From Streptomyces cellostaticus (lineage in GTDB: Bacteria > Actinomycetota > Actinomycetes > Streptomycetales > Streptomycetaceae), in the NCBI RefSeq assembly GCF_023630175.1, contig NZ_JALLIN010000010.1, positions 62,001-126,000 of the forward strand: a stretch of 64,000 nt of DNA, written 5' to 3'. This document shows positions 48,755 to 57,721 of the stretch, in pieces. The notes beneath the pieces are model-generated. The model had not been told where the DNA came from, did not search any database, and was given only the letters and a program-made list of their open reading frames with translations. Each line of letters begins with the position of its first letter. The first letter of the stretch is position 1. The translations under genes and the position numbers were made by a program.

Positions 48755-49540
48755 CTATACGGCGATCGGGGCGGCGTCCGCCGGGGCGCGGCCGCGGCCG
48801 GTGATGGCGAGGAAGGTGTCCTGGAGGGTGGCGTCGATCGAGCCGCCGTGCGCCAGCCTGAGCGCGCTCGGCGTGCCGTCGGCCGCCACGACGCCCCGGT
48901 CGACGACGACCAGGCGGTCGGCGAGGGCGTCGGCCTCGTCCAGGTGGTGGGTGGTCAGGCAGACGGCCGTGCCGTGCCGGTCGCGCAGCTCGCGGACCAG
49001 GTCCCACAGGCCGGCGCGGCTGCCGGGGTCGAGGCCGGTCGTCGGCTCGTCCAGGAACAGCACCTTCGGTCGGTGGGTCAGCGCCATCGCGATGTCGAGA
49101 CGGCGCCGCTGGCCGCCGGAGAGCGCGGCCGTCCTGCGGTCGAGCAGTCCGGTGAGGTCCAGCTCGCGGGCGAGTTCCGTGGTGCGCCGGACCGCCTCGG
49201 CCTTCGGCAGGCGGTACATCCGGGCCTGGGTGACCAGTTCCTCCCGGACGGTGATCTGCGGATCGACCCCACCGGACTGGGCGACGTAACCGGACACCCG
49301 GCGCACTCCGGCCGGGTCGGTGGCCAGGTCGTGCCCGGCGATCGTCGCCGCGCCGCCGGTGGGCTCCAGCAGGGTGGTGAGCATGCGCAGGGTGGTGGTC
49401 TTGCCCGCGCCGTTGGGTCCGAGGAGGCCGACGATCTCGCCCGCCCGGACGGTGAGGTCGACGCACCGCACGGCCTCCACCGGACCGGCTTTCGTCTGGA
49501 ATGTGCGGGCCAGGCCGGCCGCGCTGATGACTGCTGTCAT
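48755..49540 (-). CDS. ABC transporter ATPase, DrrA-like
   Basis: The protein has 261 residues. Walker A is GLLGPNGAGKTTTLRML (about 33-49), the signature is LSGGQRRRLDIAMAL, Walker B is VLFLDEPTTGLD, and the switch His is in CLTTHHLDEADAL. It is the drug-exporter subfamily with a short C-terminal part. I chose ATG 49540 (MTAVISAAGL); no ribosome site is seen, so the message may be leaderless. It is divergent from a TetR-family regulator gene, and the 80-base gap holds both promoters. Confidence 0.92.
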   Translation of the reverse strand: MTAVISAAGLARTFQTKAGPVEAVRCVDLTVRAGEIVGLLGPNGAGKTTTLRMLTTLLEPTGGAATIAGHDLATDPAGVRRVSGYVAQSGGVDPQITVREELVTQARMYRLPKAEAVRRTTELARELDLTGLLDRRTAALSGGQRRRLDIAMALTHRPKVLFLDEPTTGLDPGSRAGLWDLVRELRDRHGTAVCLTTHHLDEADALADRLVVVDRGVVAADGTPSALRLAHGGSIDATLQDTFLAITGRGRAPADAAPIAV

Positions 49541-49620
49541 GGCGTACAGAAAAACAGAGTCCCTGAATTTTTGCAATGACCCCAAGTTTTCATCGGATCC
49601 AGCGAAGTTAGGATGCGGGC

Positions 49621-50262
49621 ATGGCTGAAGGGCTCAGGGAGCGGAAGAAGCGGCAGACCAGGCAGTACATCTCTGATGTCGCCACAGGACTGTTCGTCGA
49701 GCGCGGGTTCGACGCCGTGACGGTCGCGGAGATCGCCGAGGCGGCCGACGTCTCCGTCAACACCGTCTACAACTACTTCCCCGCCAAGGAGGACCTGTTC
49801 TTCGACCGCTCCGCCGGCATGGTCGACCGGCTCGCACGCTGGGTGCGCGGCCGTCCGGCCGGTGAGTCGGCGGTCGCCGCGGTGCTGCGCGAACTGCGCG
49901 AGGAGATCGAGGCCGTGTCCCCGCGGGTCGGCCTCATCCCCGGATACGCGGCGTTCATGAGGGTCATCGAGGAGGCCCCCGTCCTGCGCTCCCGGCTGTG
50001 GGGCATCGGGCAGGAGGTGCAGTCCACCCTGGAGCGCGAACTGCGCGAGGAGACCGGCGCCGCGGCCGACGACGACCTGCCGCACCTGATGGCCGGCCAG
50101 ATCGCCTGGGTGCACAGTACGGCCATGGCGGCCATCGGCCGCGAGATGGTCAGGGGGCGCGATCCGCGCGACGTCTCGCGCGAGGCGCTCGCCCTCCTCG
50201 ACGACATCGAGGACCTGCTGAGCGAGAAGGTGCTCGCGTACGCGGTGCGCCCCGGGCCCTGA
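49621..50262 (+). CDS. TetR-family transcriptional regulator
   Basis: The 213-residue protein has the TetR helix-turn-helix at residues 8-55 (RERKKRQTRQYISDVATGLF, ERGFDAVTVAEIAEAADVS, NTVYNYFPAKEDLFFD). The C-terminal ligand domain is poorly conserved, as usual. It lies 80 bases from the divergent ABC exporter genes and most likely represses them until a toxic ligand binds. I could not pick a clear operator in the gap. ATG 49621 starts MAEGLRERKK. Confidence 0.92.
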   Translation: MAEGLRERKKRQTRQYISDVATGLFVERGFDAVTVAEIAEAADVSVNTVYNYFPAKEDLFFDRSAGMVDRLARWVRGRPAGESAVAAVLRELREEIEAVSPRVGLIPGYAAFMRVIEEAPVLRSRLWGIGQEVQSTLERELREETGAAADDDLPHLMAGQIAWVHSTAMAAIGREMVRGRDPRDVSREALALLDDIEDLLSEKVLAYAVRPGP

Positions 50263-50761
50263 GCGCCGAGGGTCCTGAGCGGCCCGACGGGCTGAGCGGC
50301 CCGGGGCCGGCGGGCGGCCGCGCGTCAGCCGATGGCGATGCGCGGATGGACGGCGGGCCGGATCCATGGTGGCCGCGGATGGCGAGCGCGCGGCGCGCGG
50401 TGCCGCCGCCCTCGCCGAGTACGAGGCTGATGAGCGGGCAGTCGCGCGGTGCGCCCGCGGGTTCCGCGCTTTCCTCGGCGAATTCCGAATTCTCCTCGCC
50501 AGGCTCCGCCGCCTGCTTTCCCTCGTCCATGAACAACTCCCTCCAGCTCCGGAATCGGCCCCTTGTGGGCGATGGCGCACGACGCCCGCAAGCGAGCGGA
50601 CAGACTGGGCGAAGAGATTCCGCGAGTGCCGAAGTGTCGGACTCGCGAACCTGCTTGACAGGGTGTCGTGGCTGAGCTGCCTCTCGTACCACCCGTCATT
50701 GGCTCAGCTTGCACTGGCGGTCGTGCCCCGCTGGTCGGCAGACTGTCAGCACGAACCATCG
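50263..50761. other. Gap after tetR with no established gene
   Basis: In these 499 bases no plus-strand gene is convincing. On the minus strand ATG 50530 has a strong ribosome site (GGAGGGAG, 6 bases upstream) and opens a frame starting MDEGKQAAEPGEENSEFAEE, but after about 60 residues it runs into low-complexity antisense of tetR. TTGACA at 50654 on the plus strand may be a -35 box for the next gene. Confidence 0.4.
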
Positions 50762-51067
50762 GTGCCCGGAAGGCGAGAACCCTTGCTCCTTGCGACTGGC
50801 AGTGTCGTCATCTTCCTGTGGCTGTTCCTCTTTGCCTGGGTCGGCCGGCGGCGGCGTAGGCACGGCGGCGGCGGAGCATCCACTGCTGAGGCGTGGGCCG
50901 AGCTCTTCCAACCGTCACAGCGACACGTGCAGCAGGAGCGGCAACGCCGACTTGTCCTCCGGGACGACGCCGAATCCGGCGCACCCCCCAGCTCTGTTGA
51001 CCTCGACTCCGGCAAGGCGGTCATCCGCCCCGTGCGGAACGCCACAAGCAGGTACGGCGCGCCGTAA
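50762..51067 (+). CDS. Small membrane protein, DUF6191-like
   Basis: This is a 101-residue protein. A membrane helix (LATGSVVIFLWLFLFAWVG, about 10-28) is followed by a basic RRRRRHGGGG stop-transfer stretch and a soluble part: AWAELFQPSQRHVQQERQ, RLVLRDDAESGAPPSSVDLDSGKAVIR. The last part matches a pattern I recall from Streptomyces DUF6191 proteins (F-xLhasFsPgKq-El-qR ... l-RDDeeDGAPP ... VDLdsGkAvIR). Its function is unknown. GTG 50762 lacks a clear ribosome site; TTG 50783 with GGCGAG is an alternative. Isolated among gene fragments, it may be accessory. Confidence 0.6.
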   Translation: MPGRREPLLLATGSVVIFLWLFLFAWVGRRRRRHGGGGASTAEAWAELFQPSQRHVQQERQRRLVLRDDAESGAPPSSVDLDSGKAVIRPVRNATSRYGAP

Positions 51068-51159
51068 CGGTTCGTTGCATCACCATCCGCCCGTGCACGA
51101 CTGCCAGGAGCTCTCGGTTTGCCTCCAGCCCCGTGCTTCTGGGGATCAGTGCGGGGGAC

Positions 51160-51283
51160 CTCGTGCTTGCAGATCGAGCGGACCATCTTCGACACGGACG
51201 GACGTCCGATGGAAACGGCCGACATGGTCATTCCGGACATGCGCCGGGAAGTGGTCTACGAGTTCGGAGTCGACCGTCCGTAG
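51160..51283 (+). pseudogene. GntR-family regulator, C-terminal fragment
   Basis: The frame ending at TAG 51281 reads GTSCLQIERTIFDTDGRPME, then TADMVIPDMRREVVYEFGVDRP. This is the last strand-helix part of a UTRA ligand domain as found at the end of HutC/GntR regulators. Nothing upstream in any plus frame resembles the rest of such a protein. It is the tail of a deleted gene. Confidence 0.5.
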
Positions 51284-51330
51284 TCGTTGACCCATTCGAG
51301 AGACAACGAAAATCCGAAAGTTCGGTATTC

Positions 51331-51629
51331 CATGGCAAAATCCTCCCGGCTCGGCCTCTTGCGTACGGGACTTCGGGTGATTTTTTGCTGCCACTGTGCT
51401 CGGTCGGTCGGGCGACCGCATTGTTCTTCCGGCCTTGCCTCTGGTTGCCATCGGGGCATTGCATGCCGACGAGTTCCAGGTGGGCATACTGACCGCGATG
51501 ACTTCGGCAGGAATCGCTCCTGTTCGGGTTGCCGGCAGGTGGGAAACCGTCGCCACCGGTGCCCCCCGGGGCGACCGATTGCCCCGGTTCGCACCGGCGT
51601 TGGCGGTCGCGGTCGCGGCTGCTGTATAA
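51331..51629 (+). pseudogene. MFS transporter, amino-terminal fragment with frameshift
   Basis: The frame MAKSSRLGLLRTGLRVIF breaks at a run of six T (about 51381-51386). One base over, the sequence continues FAATVLGRSGDRIVLPALPL, VAIGALHADEFQVGILTAMT, which is the first two helices of an MFS efflux protein (pattern F-x-F-a-a-x-lSrlGD-i-lpALPLvai). After that only about 30 unrelated residues follow. The other ten helices are missing. It lies 47 bases after the GntR fragment; the pair may once have been a regulator and its transporter. Confidence 0.55.
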
Positions 51630-51671
51630 ACGGGCCGCCCCAAGCCCGCCGCCCTGCCGAAGGGTTCATTC

Positions 51672-52598
51672 GTGCTGTCCCGAACACGTCCCCGCCGCGG
51701 TGGACACCGTGTCCCCGGCGTCGCCCTGCTCGCGGCCGCCGTGGCCGTGACCGGATGCTCCCCGCTCGGAGGCGGGCCGAAGCCGGTACCGGAGCAGGAC
51801 GCCCCGAGATCCGCACGGGCCGGATCCGGGCCGACCGGTACGCCGCGTTCGGGGGCGGGTGCCGCACCGGGTCCGAGAACCGCCGCGCAGTTCGTCGCCC
51901 GTGCCCGGCGGGCCATGAAGGACGAGCGGGGATGGACGTTCGCCCTGCGTGGCAGCGAGTCCGCGGTGATGCGGGGACAGCCGCCGTCCAGCGCCACGTT
52001 CACCGCGACGGTGCACCGTGTCAACGCCCCCGGGGCCCTCCAGCAGACCGGCACGGTCACCACCGGCAAGGGGGAGCGCAGGTCCGAGCTGGTGTACGTC
52101 GTCGGCGGCACCGGTTACGTCAAGGACGGCGCCGGCGCCTGGAGGAAGGGGCCGCTGTCCGACCCGGGCATCGCCAATGACGTCGAGGATCCCCTGGCGG
52201 AGCTGGACGCGTTCGCCGCGTACGCCGAGAGCGCCGAGGTGATCCGCAGGGCGGCCGCCGACGGCGGGGTGCGGCTCCAGGTCGGCGCGTCCGGCTGGCA
52301 GTTGTCCGCGGCCCGCGACCGTCCCGCGCTGAAGCGCGCGGTGCGGGAGGTGGAGCCCACGCTGGCTCAGCTACGGAAGGCCGGGGTGACGGCGGCCGAC
52401 GGCAGCATCACCCTCGAGAGCCTCACCGAGACGTGGGACCTGGACGCGGCGCACGGGTACCGGGTCGCGTCGCACCGTTACGCGTTCACGTTCCTCGTTC
52501 CGTTCCGGGGCGGGGACATCACGGTGAGCCAGGAGGTGCGCGCGGACAACCGCGGCCCGTTCACCGGACGCGTGGCCCTGCCGCCCGACGCCGGGTGA
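51672..52598 (+). CDS. Secreted lipoprotein, hypothetical
   Basis: The 308-residue protein has a lipoprotein signal: basic RTRPRRGGHR, hydrophobic VALLAAAVAV and lipobox VTGC (Cys about 29). A Pro/Ala/Gly-rich linker leads to a mature domain of about 230 residues. Its beta-rich pattern (FTATVHRVNAPGALQQTGTVTTGKG, ELVYVVGGTGYVKDGAGAWRKG) is like LppX/LprG-type or LolA-like lipid-carrier folds, which I suggest only from general pattern. GTG 51672 has GAAGGG upstream. It stands alone between the pseudogene region and the dehydrogenase gene. Confidence 0.75.
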   Translation: MLSRTRPRRGGHRVPGVALLAAAVAVTGCSPLGGGPKPVPEQDAPRSARAGSGPTGTPRSGAGAAPGPRTAAQFVARARRAMKDERGWTFALRGSESAVMRGQPPSSATFTATVHRVNAPGALQQTGTVTTGKGERRSELVYVVGGTGYVKDGAGAWRKGPLSDPGIANDVEDPLAELDAFAAYAESAEVIRRAAADGGVRLQVGASGWQLSAARDRPALKRAVREVEPTLAQLRKAGVTAADGSITLESLTETWDLDAAHGYRVASHRYAFTFLVPFRGGDITVSQEVRADNRGPFTGRVALPPDAG

Positions 52599-52869
52599 CG
52601 GCGCCGTCGACACCGCGTCAACTGCCCCCGGAGCGCGGACGTGACCGGCATCTCACCCCGTGAGACGTGAAACGCGTTACTAACTCCGCCGCTGTGCCCC
52701 TCACGGGCGCTAGTGTCCGGCCGAGAGATAGGCCCCGGCGTGACCTTTTCGCCTGCCCGGCGGCGTCCGGTGAAGCAACCGCCCCAGGATGCCGGGATCG
52801 AACCCGCGAGCGGATCAGGGGAAGGCGATGCCAGGGTCTGACGACAGCGCGTATCAGGGGAGTCGCACA

Positions 52870-53718
52870 GTGGCACGGAAGCTCGCCGTCATCGGGGCCG
52901 GCCTCATGGGGTCCGGTATCGCTCAGGTCGCCGCGCAGGCGGGCTGGGACGTCGTCCTGCGGGACGTCACCGACGAGGCCCTCAGGCGTGGCACCGACGG
53001 CATCAAGGCCTCGTACGACAAGTTCGTGAGCAAGGGCAGGCTGGAGGCGCACGATGCCGACACCGCCCTCGGCCGCATCACCGCGACCACCGACCTGGAC
53101 GCCGCCGCCGACGCCGACATCGTCGTCGAGGCCGTCTTCGAGAAGCTCGAGGTGAAGCACGAGATCTTCCGCGCGCTCGACAAGATCGTGCGCCCGGAGG
53201 CCGTACTCGCCTCCAACACCTCCGCCATCCCGATCACCAAGATCGCGGCGGCCACCGAGCATCCCGAGCGGGTGGTGGGCGTGCACTTCTTCTCGCCGGT
53301 GCCGATGATGCAACTCGTCGAGTTGGTCCGCGGCTACAAGACCAGCGACGAAGCCCTCGCCACCGCACGGGAGTTCGCCGAGTCGGTCGGCAAGACCTGC
53401 ATCGTCGTCAACCGGGACGTGGCGGGCTTCGTCACCACCCGCCTCATCTCGGCCCTGGTGGTCGAGGCGACGAAGCTCTACGAGTCCGGGGTCGCCACCG
53501 CCGAGGACATCGACCTCGCCTGCAAGCTGGGCTTCGGCCACGCCATGGGCCCGCTGGCCACGGCGGACCTGACCGGTGTGGACATCCTGCTGCACGCGAC
53601 CGGCAACATCTACACCGAGTCGCAGGACGAGAAGTTCGCGCCGCCGGAGCTGATGCGCCGGATGGTGGACGCCGGTGACATCGGCCGCAAGAGCGGGCAG
53701 GGCTTCTACAAGTACTGA
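52870..53718 (+). CDS. hbd: 3-hydroxybutyryl-CoA dehydrogenase
   Basis: This 282-residue enzyme interconverts acetoacetyl-CoA and 3-hydroxybutyryl-CoA with NAD(P). The dinucleotide site is KLAVIGAGLMGSGIAQVAAQAG (residues 4-25). VVEAVFEKLEVK, ASNTSAIPIT, VVGVHFFSPVPMM with the catalytic His, and NRDVAGFVTTRL are the family motifs, followed by the C-terminal helical domain. GTG 52870 gives the usual amino terminus; ATG 52828, with a good AGGGGAAGG, would add 14 residues. In Streptomyces it can supply C4 units for the ethylmalonyl-CoA pathway and polyketides. Confidence 0.95.
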   Translation: MARKLAVIGAGLMGSGIAQVAAQAGWDVVLRDVTDEALRRGTDGIKASYDKFVSKGRLEAHDADTALGRITATTDLDAAADADIVVEAVFEKLEVKHEIFRALDKIVRPEAVLASNTSAIPITKIAAATEHPERVVGVHFFSPVPMMQLVELVRGYKTSDEALATAREFAESVGKTCIVVNRDVAGFVTTRLISALVVEATKLYESGVATAEDIDLACKLGFGHAMGPLATADLTGVDILLHATGNIYTESQDEKFAPPELMRRMVDAGDIGRKSGQGFYKY

Positions 53719-53892
53719 CCCGTACGGATCCGTACAAATCCGGACTCACACCTCGGGGGCTTCACCCCCGGGGGTGAATTCGGTATCGGTTCGCTTACAA
53801 GCAGCAACCGTGCTGCCACCCGGGCAGTCAAACGTTGCACAACACGGGCACCGTCACGGAGTACGCCAGACCGCACTCAACGGGGAGCGCTT

Positions 53893-54216
53893 ATGTACAT
53901 CAGGGGCGACCACGCCGAGCTGGTCGTCGGGGGCCGCCTCGACGTCCGCAGCGCGGCGGACGCCCGTACGGCCCTGCACTCGGCCGTCGACGGCGGAGTC
54001 GGGGACCTGGTGCTCGACCTGTCCGAACTGGACTCCTGGGACGCCACCGGACTCGGGGTGATCATGGGTGCCCACCGGCGGGCCGGCCGCTGCGGTCGCC
54101 GTCTGGTGCTGCGCGATGTCCCGCCGCAGATGCAGCGGCTGCTGGTCGCCACCCGGCTGCACCGCATCCTCGCCATCGAGGGCGGCATCGGGGTCGAGTC
54201 GCTGCCCCGGGTGTGA
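53893..54216 (+). CDS. STAS-domain protein (anti-sigma factor antagonist type)
   Basis: The 107-residue protein is a single STAS domain: YIRGDHAELVVGGRLDVRSA, LVLDLSELDSWDATGLGVIM and LVLRDVPPQMQRLLVATRL. At the usual Ser phosphorylation site (D-S-S-G in SpoIIAA-type proteins) it has D-A-T-G, so a Thr may be the target. Such proteins sequester anti-sigma kinases, but no partner kinase gene is near. ATG 53893 follows GGGGAG. The 174 bases upstream carry two perfect palindromes. Confidence 0.9.
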   Translation: MYIRGDHAELVVGGRLDVRSAADARTALHSAVDGGVGDLVLDLSELDSWDATGLGVIMGAHRRAGRCGRRLVLRDVPPQMQRLLVATRLHRILAIEGGIGVESLPRV

Positions 54217-54489
54217 CACACCCCGTCGGGGGTGATCGGGGCGCCGGGGGACCACCCGGGCGCAGCCCCCTTACCGCACGTCGAGGGCAATCCTCACCGG
54301 ACCGTGACGTCTCGGGCCGCGCGGCACCCCGCCCTGTCGTGGATACTGTGCGAAGGCTTAGGGTTCGGTCGTCCGCTGCCTGAAAGAACCCTCGAGCGGG
54401 CCCGGACCAGAAGCGACAGCGCGGTGTGCAGCAGGCCGGGAGGGGCCGGTACGTGAGAGCACACGACGCTTTTGGGGGGGCTTGAACCC

Positions 54490-56976
54490 ATGGACCCGAT
54501 CACTCCGGGACCCGAGGAGCACGGCCAGGCTCTCAGCCGCCGCCCGCCCCGGGAGTCCCTCACCTCCGACTTCGGCCCGAGCACGCCCGCGGTCGCCCGC
54601 ACGGCGCAGGTCGTCTCCGGCGGCTTCCTGCTCACCGTCAACCCGGTGGACGGCAGCGAGATAGAACCCTGCCCGCCGCACCACAGGCCCGAAGGGCCCC
54701 GCAAGCGCACGCCCGCCGAACGCGCCGAGACCGAACGGGCCGCCCGGCCGCCCGCGCCGCCCGGGCCGGCGCTGCCCACGCTCTGCCTGCTGGAGCGCCA
54801 GGACGAACGCGAGCGTCTGGTCCGCCTGCTCGCCCGGGGCCGCTCGGTCCGGCTGACCGGCCCCGGCGGCTCCGGCCGCACCGCGCTTCTCGACCTCGTC
54901 GCCGAGGACTGCGTGGACCTCGCGCCCGACGGCGTGGTCCGCCTCACCGGTTTCCACCGCACCGCCGCCGACCTCCTCCAGGACCTGCTCCACGCCGTCC
55001 ACGAGGCCCCGGCACACCGCCCCGAACCGGACGAACTGGTCACCCTCCTCGGGGAGATCGGCGCGGTCGTCGTCGTGGACGACCTGGAGCTCGGCGGCGC
55101 CGACCTGGACGAACTGCTGGACGCCACCCCCGAGTGCGCCTTCCTGTTCGCCGCCACCCCGGACGTGCCCGCGCCCGCGGCCGGCTCCGAGGTCGAGGAG
55201 GTCTTCCTCGGCGGCCTGGACCGCGCGGCCGGCGTGGAGATCCTGGAGCGGACCGTGGGCCGGGTCCTCACCGAGGAGGAGGCCAACTGGGCGGGCGACC
55301 TCTGGTTCGAGTCCGAGGGCCTGCCGCTGCGCTTCGTGCAGGCCGGCGCCCTGCTCCGGCAGCGCGACCGGCTTCGGGCCAGTACCGGGGCGGTGGACGA
55401 GTACGGCGTCTTCGAGGACCTGCGGCCCGCCGACGAGGAGGAATTCGACGCGGACGAGGGCGAACAGGTGGCCCTGCCGTCCCTCGGCGAGGCCGCCGCG
55501 CCCGCCCCGCTGCTCGCCGCCCGCCTGAGCGCCTCCGCCCGCGCCACCCTCCGCCTCGCGGTGGCGCTCGGCGGTGAGGTGCCGCACCAGGCGCATCTGC
55601 CCGCGCTGGTCGGGGACACCCACGCCGACGCCGCGCTCGGTGAACTGGCGAGCTGCGGTCTGGTCTCCGCGGTCGGCTCCCGCTACCGGCTCGCGGCCGG
55701 TGTGCAGGCACAGCTCGAGGCCGCCGGCTACGACGCCGGCGCCCTCGACGAGGCCCGCACGGCCGCCGAGCACTACACCTGGTGGGCCGGTCACCCCTCG
55801 GTCACCCCCGAGCGGGTGTGCGTCGAGGCCGACGCGGTCCTCGCCGCGCTCGCCGTGATGGTGCCGGGCACGGAGCCCGCGGCCGAGGGCGAGGGCGAGG
55901 ACGACGGCGAGGGGAGCGTCGCGGTACGGCTCGCCCGCACCGCCGCGCCCGCCTTCGCCGCCGGACTGCACTGGAGCGCCTGGGAACGCGCCCTGCGCGC
56001 CGGCACCGAGGCCTCCCGGCTCTCCGGTGATGTCGCCGAGCAGGTCTACTTCCACCACGAGCTGGGCGTTCTCGCGCTCTGCGAGGGGCAGCTCGACCGG
56101 GCCCGTGCCGAGCTGGAGGCCGCGGGCCGCCTGCGCGGGGCGCTGGCCGACAAGCGGGGCGCCGTCGCCGGGCGGCGGGCGCTGGCCCTGGTCGCCGACC
56201 TCGCCGGCGAGGTTCCCGGGCCGCCGGCACCGGCCGGCGAGGAGGCGCCCGACGCCCGCCGCGAGGAGTACGCGTCACCGCCCGGCGGAGTGCCGACCCT
56301 CCGCACGGCGCCGTTCGGCCCGGCCGGTGCGCCGCTGGGCACCCTCCGGTCCCCGGGCGCCGCGTCGTCCGGTGGCGGCATCCGCCGGCTGGCCCGCCGC
56401 AACCTGGTCGCGGCCGGTTCCGGGGCGCTGCTCGTCGCCGTGCTCGGCACGGTCGTCGCGCTCGGCATGACCTCCGAGCAGAACGCCGACCGGAACCCGG
56501 CCGGCACGGTCGGCGTCGGCCCCTCGGTCGGCCAGGGCATCGACGACGGGGGCCTGGGCACCGGTCCGCAGGAGAGCGACGAGGGCGACGCCGGCCCCGG
56601 GACGGTCTCCAGCAGCCCGACCGACCCTGGTTCCGACGGCGCCCACAGCACCTCGGAGGACCCGGCTCCGCCGGTGGAGACCACCGGCCCGTCGTCCCGC
56701 CCGAGCGCCACGCGGGGTTCGGACGGCGGGGGCACGACGCCGACGCCCACCCGGAGCACGTCCGGGCCGGGCTCGCCGACACCCACGCCGACCGGGTCCA
56801 CCACCCCGTCGAGCGGCTCGTCGGCCGGCTCCAGCGCGCCGGCGTCCCCGTCCGCGCCCACCAGTCCGTCCCCGGGGACCTCCACCTCGGCGAGCGGCCC
56901 GGCGTCCGGAGCCCCGGCCGCGGCGAGCGGCGCGGCGAGCGCGCCGGCGGCCGACGGCCCGGGCGCCGTGATGTGA
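54490..56976 (+). CDS. Membrane-anchored P-loop ATPase with Ser/Pro/Thr-rich tail
   Basis: The protein has 828 residues. Residues 1-95 are low-complexity. The region 100-300 is a P-loop NTPase related to STAND/NB-ARC proteins (LLERQDERERLVRLL, Walker A LTGPGGSGRTALLD at about 124, VVVVDDLELGG as Walker B). A helical region follows to about 570, possibly repeat-like. One membrane helix (NLVAAGSGALLVAVLGTVVALG, about 637-660) leads to an outer tail of about 165 residues made almost only of Ser, Thr, Pro, Gly and Ala. So an ATPase inside is joined to a wall-spanning tail outside. ATG 54490 is chosen (GGGGGG upstream); TTG 54472 is an alternative. Its role is unknown; a signal-transducing or wall-linked function is speculation. 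Confidence 0.8.
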   Translation: MDPITPGPEEHGQALSRRPPRESLTSDFGPSTPAVARTAQVVSGGFLLTVNPVDGSEIEPCPPHHRPEGPRKRTPAERAETERAARPPAPPGPALPTLCLLERQDERERLVRLLARGRSVRLTGPGGSGRTALLDLVAEDCVDLAPDGVVRLTGFHRTAADLLQDLLHAVHEAPAHRPEPDELVTLLGEIGAVVVVDDLELGGADLDELLDATPECAFLFAATPDVPAPAAGSEVEEVFLGGLDRAAGVEILERTVGRVLTEEEANWAGDLWFESEGLPLRFVQAGALLRQRDRLRASTGAVDEYGVFEDLRPADEEEFDADEGEQVALPSLGEAAAPAPLLAARLSASARATLRLAVALGGEVPHQAHLPALVGDTHADAALGELASCGLVSAVGSRYRLAAGVQAQLEAAGYDAGALDEARTAAEHYTWWAGHPSVTPERVCVEADAVLAALAVMVPGTEPAAEGEGEDDGEGSVAVRLARTAAPAFAAGLHWSAWERALRAGTEASRLSGDVAEQVYFHHELGVLALCEGQLDRARAELEAAGRLRGALADKRGAVAGRRALALVADLAGEVPGPPAPAGEEAPDARREEYASPPGGVPTLRTAPFGPAGAPLGTLRSPGAASSGGGIRRLARRNLVAAGSGALLVAVLGTVVALGMTSEQNADRNPAGTVGVGPSVGQGIDDGGLGTGPQESDEGDAGPGTVSSSPTDPGSDGAHSTSEDPAPPVETTGPSSRPSATRGSDGGGTTPTPTRSTSGPGSPTPTPTGSTTPSSGSSAGSSAPASPSAPTSPSPGTSTSASGPASGAPAAASGAASAPAADGPGAVM

Positions 56977-56993
56977 CCTCCCGGTCCGACGCG

Positions 56994-57027
56994 CGAGGGC
57001 CGGTTCCCCGGAGGGAACCGGCCCTCG
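56994..57027. terminator. Bidirectional terminator
   Basis: A perfect 15-bp inverted repeat (56994-57008 with 57013-57027) around CGGA lies between the convergent ATPase and nucS genes. Confidence 0.85.
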
Positions 57028-57049
57028 GCCGGCCGGGCGTGGTGGTGGC

Positions 57050-57721
57050 TCAGAACAGCCGCAGCTTGTCGTCCTCGATACCGCGCATGGCGTCGTAGTC
57101 CAGGACCTGGCAGTGGATGCCGCGGTCCGTGGCGAGGACCCGGGCCTGCGGCTTGATCTCCTGGGCGGCGAAGACACCGCGGACCGGGGCCAGATGCGGG
57201 TCGCGGTTCAGCAGGTCGAGGTAGCGGGTGAGCTGTTCGACGCCGTCGATCTCGCCGCGCCGCTTGATCTCGACCGCGACCGTCCCACCGGCCGCGTCCC
57301 GGCAGAGGATGTCCACCGGGCCGATCGCGGTCATGTACTCGCGGCGGACGAGCGTGTAGCCCTCGCCGAGCGTCTCGATCCGGTCGGCGAGCAGTTCCTG
57401 CAGGTGTGCCTCCACGCCGTCCTTGATCAGGCCGGGGTCGACACCGAGTTCGTGCGAGGAGTCGTGGAGGATCTCCTCCATCGTGATGATCAGTTTCTCG
57501 CCCGCTTTGTTGATCACCGTCCACACGCCCTCGTCGTCACCCGCGCCCTCCTTGAGCGTGCAGGGCGGCGACATCCAGTTGAGGGGCTTGTACGCCCGGT
57601 CGTCCGCGTGGATGGAGACGCTGCCGTCCGCCTTGACCAGGATCAGGCGGGGCGCCGAGGGCAGGTGGGCGGTGAGCCGACCGGCGTAGTCGACCGAGCA
57701 TCGGGCAATGACGAGACGCAT
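57050..57721 (-). CDS. nucS: Mismatch-specific endonuclease NucS (EndoMS)
   Basis: This 223-residue nuclease cuts both strands at G-T, G-G and T-T mismatches and provides mismatch repair in actinobacteria, which lack MutS/MutL. The amino-terminal DNA-binding beta domain starts [16 protein letters not shown]. The catalytic domain has GPVDILCRD and VAVEIKRRG, the D ... E-x-K metal site, and ends with the clamp-binding tail LRLF. ATG 57721 gives the usual length; the open frame upstream is not needed. It is convergent with the ATPase gene and divergent from the SCO5389-like gene. Confidence 0.96.
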   Translation of the reverse strand: MRLVIARCSVDYAGRLTAHLPSAPRLILVKADGSVSIHADDRAYKPLNWMSPPCTLKEGAGDDEGVWTVINKAGEKLIITMEEILHDSSHELGVDPGLIKDGVEAHLQELLADRIETLGEGYTLVRREYMTAIGPVDILCRDAAGGTVAVEIKRRGEIDGVEQLTRYLDLLNRDPHLAPVRGVFAAQEIKPQARVLATDRGIHCQVLDYDAMRGIEDDKLRLF

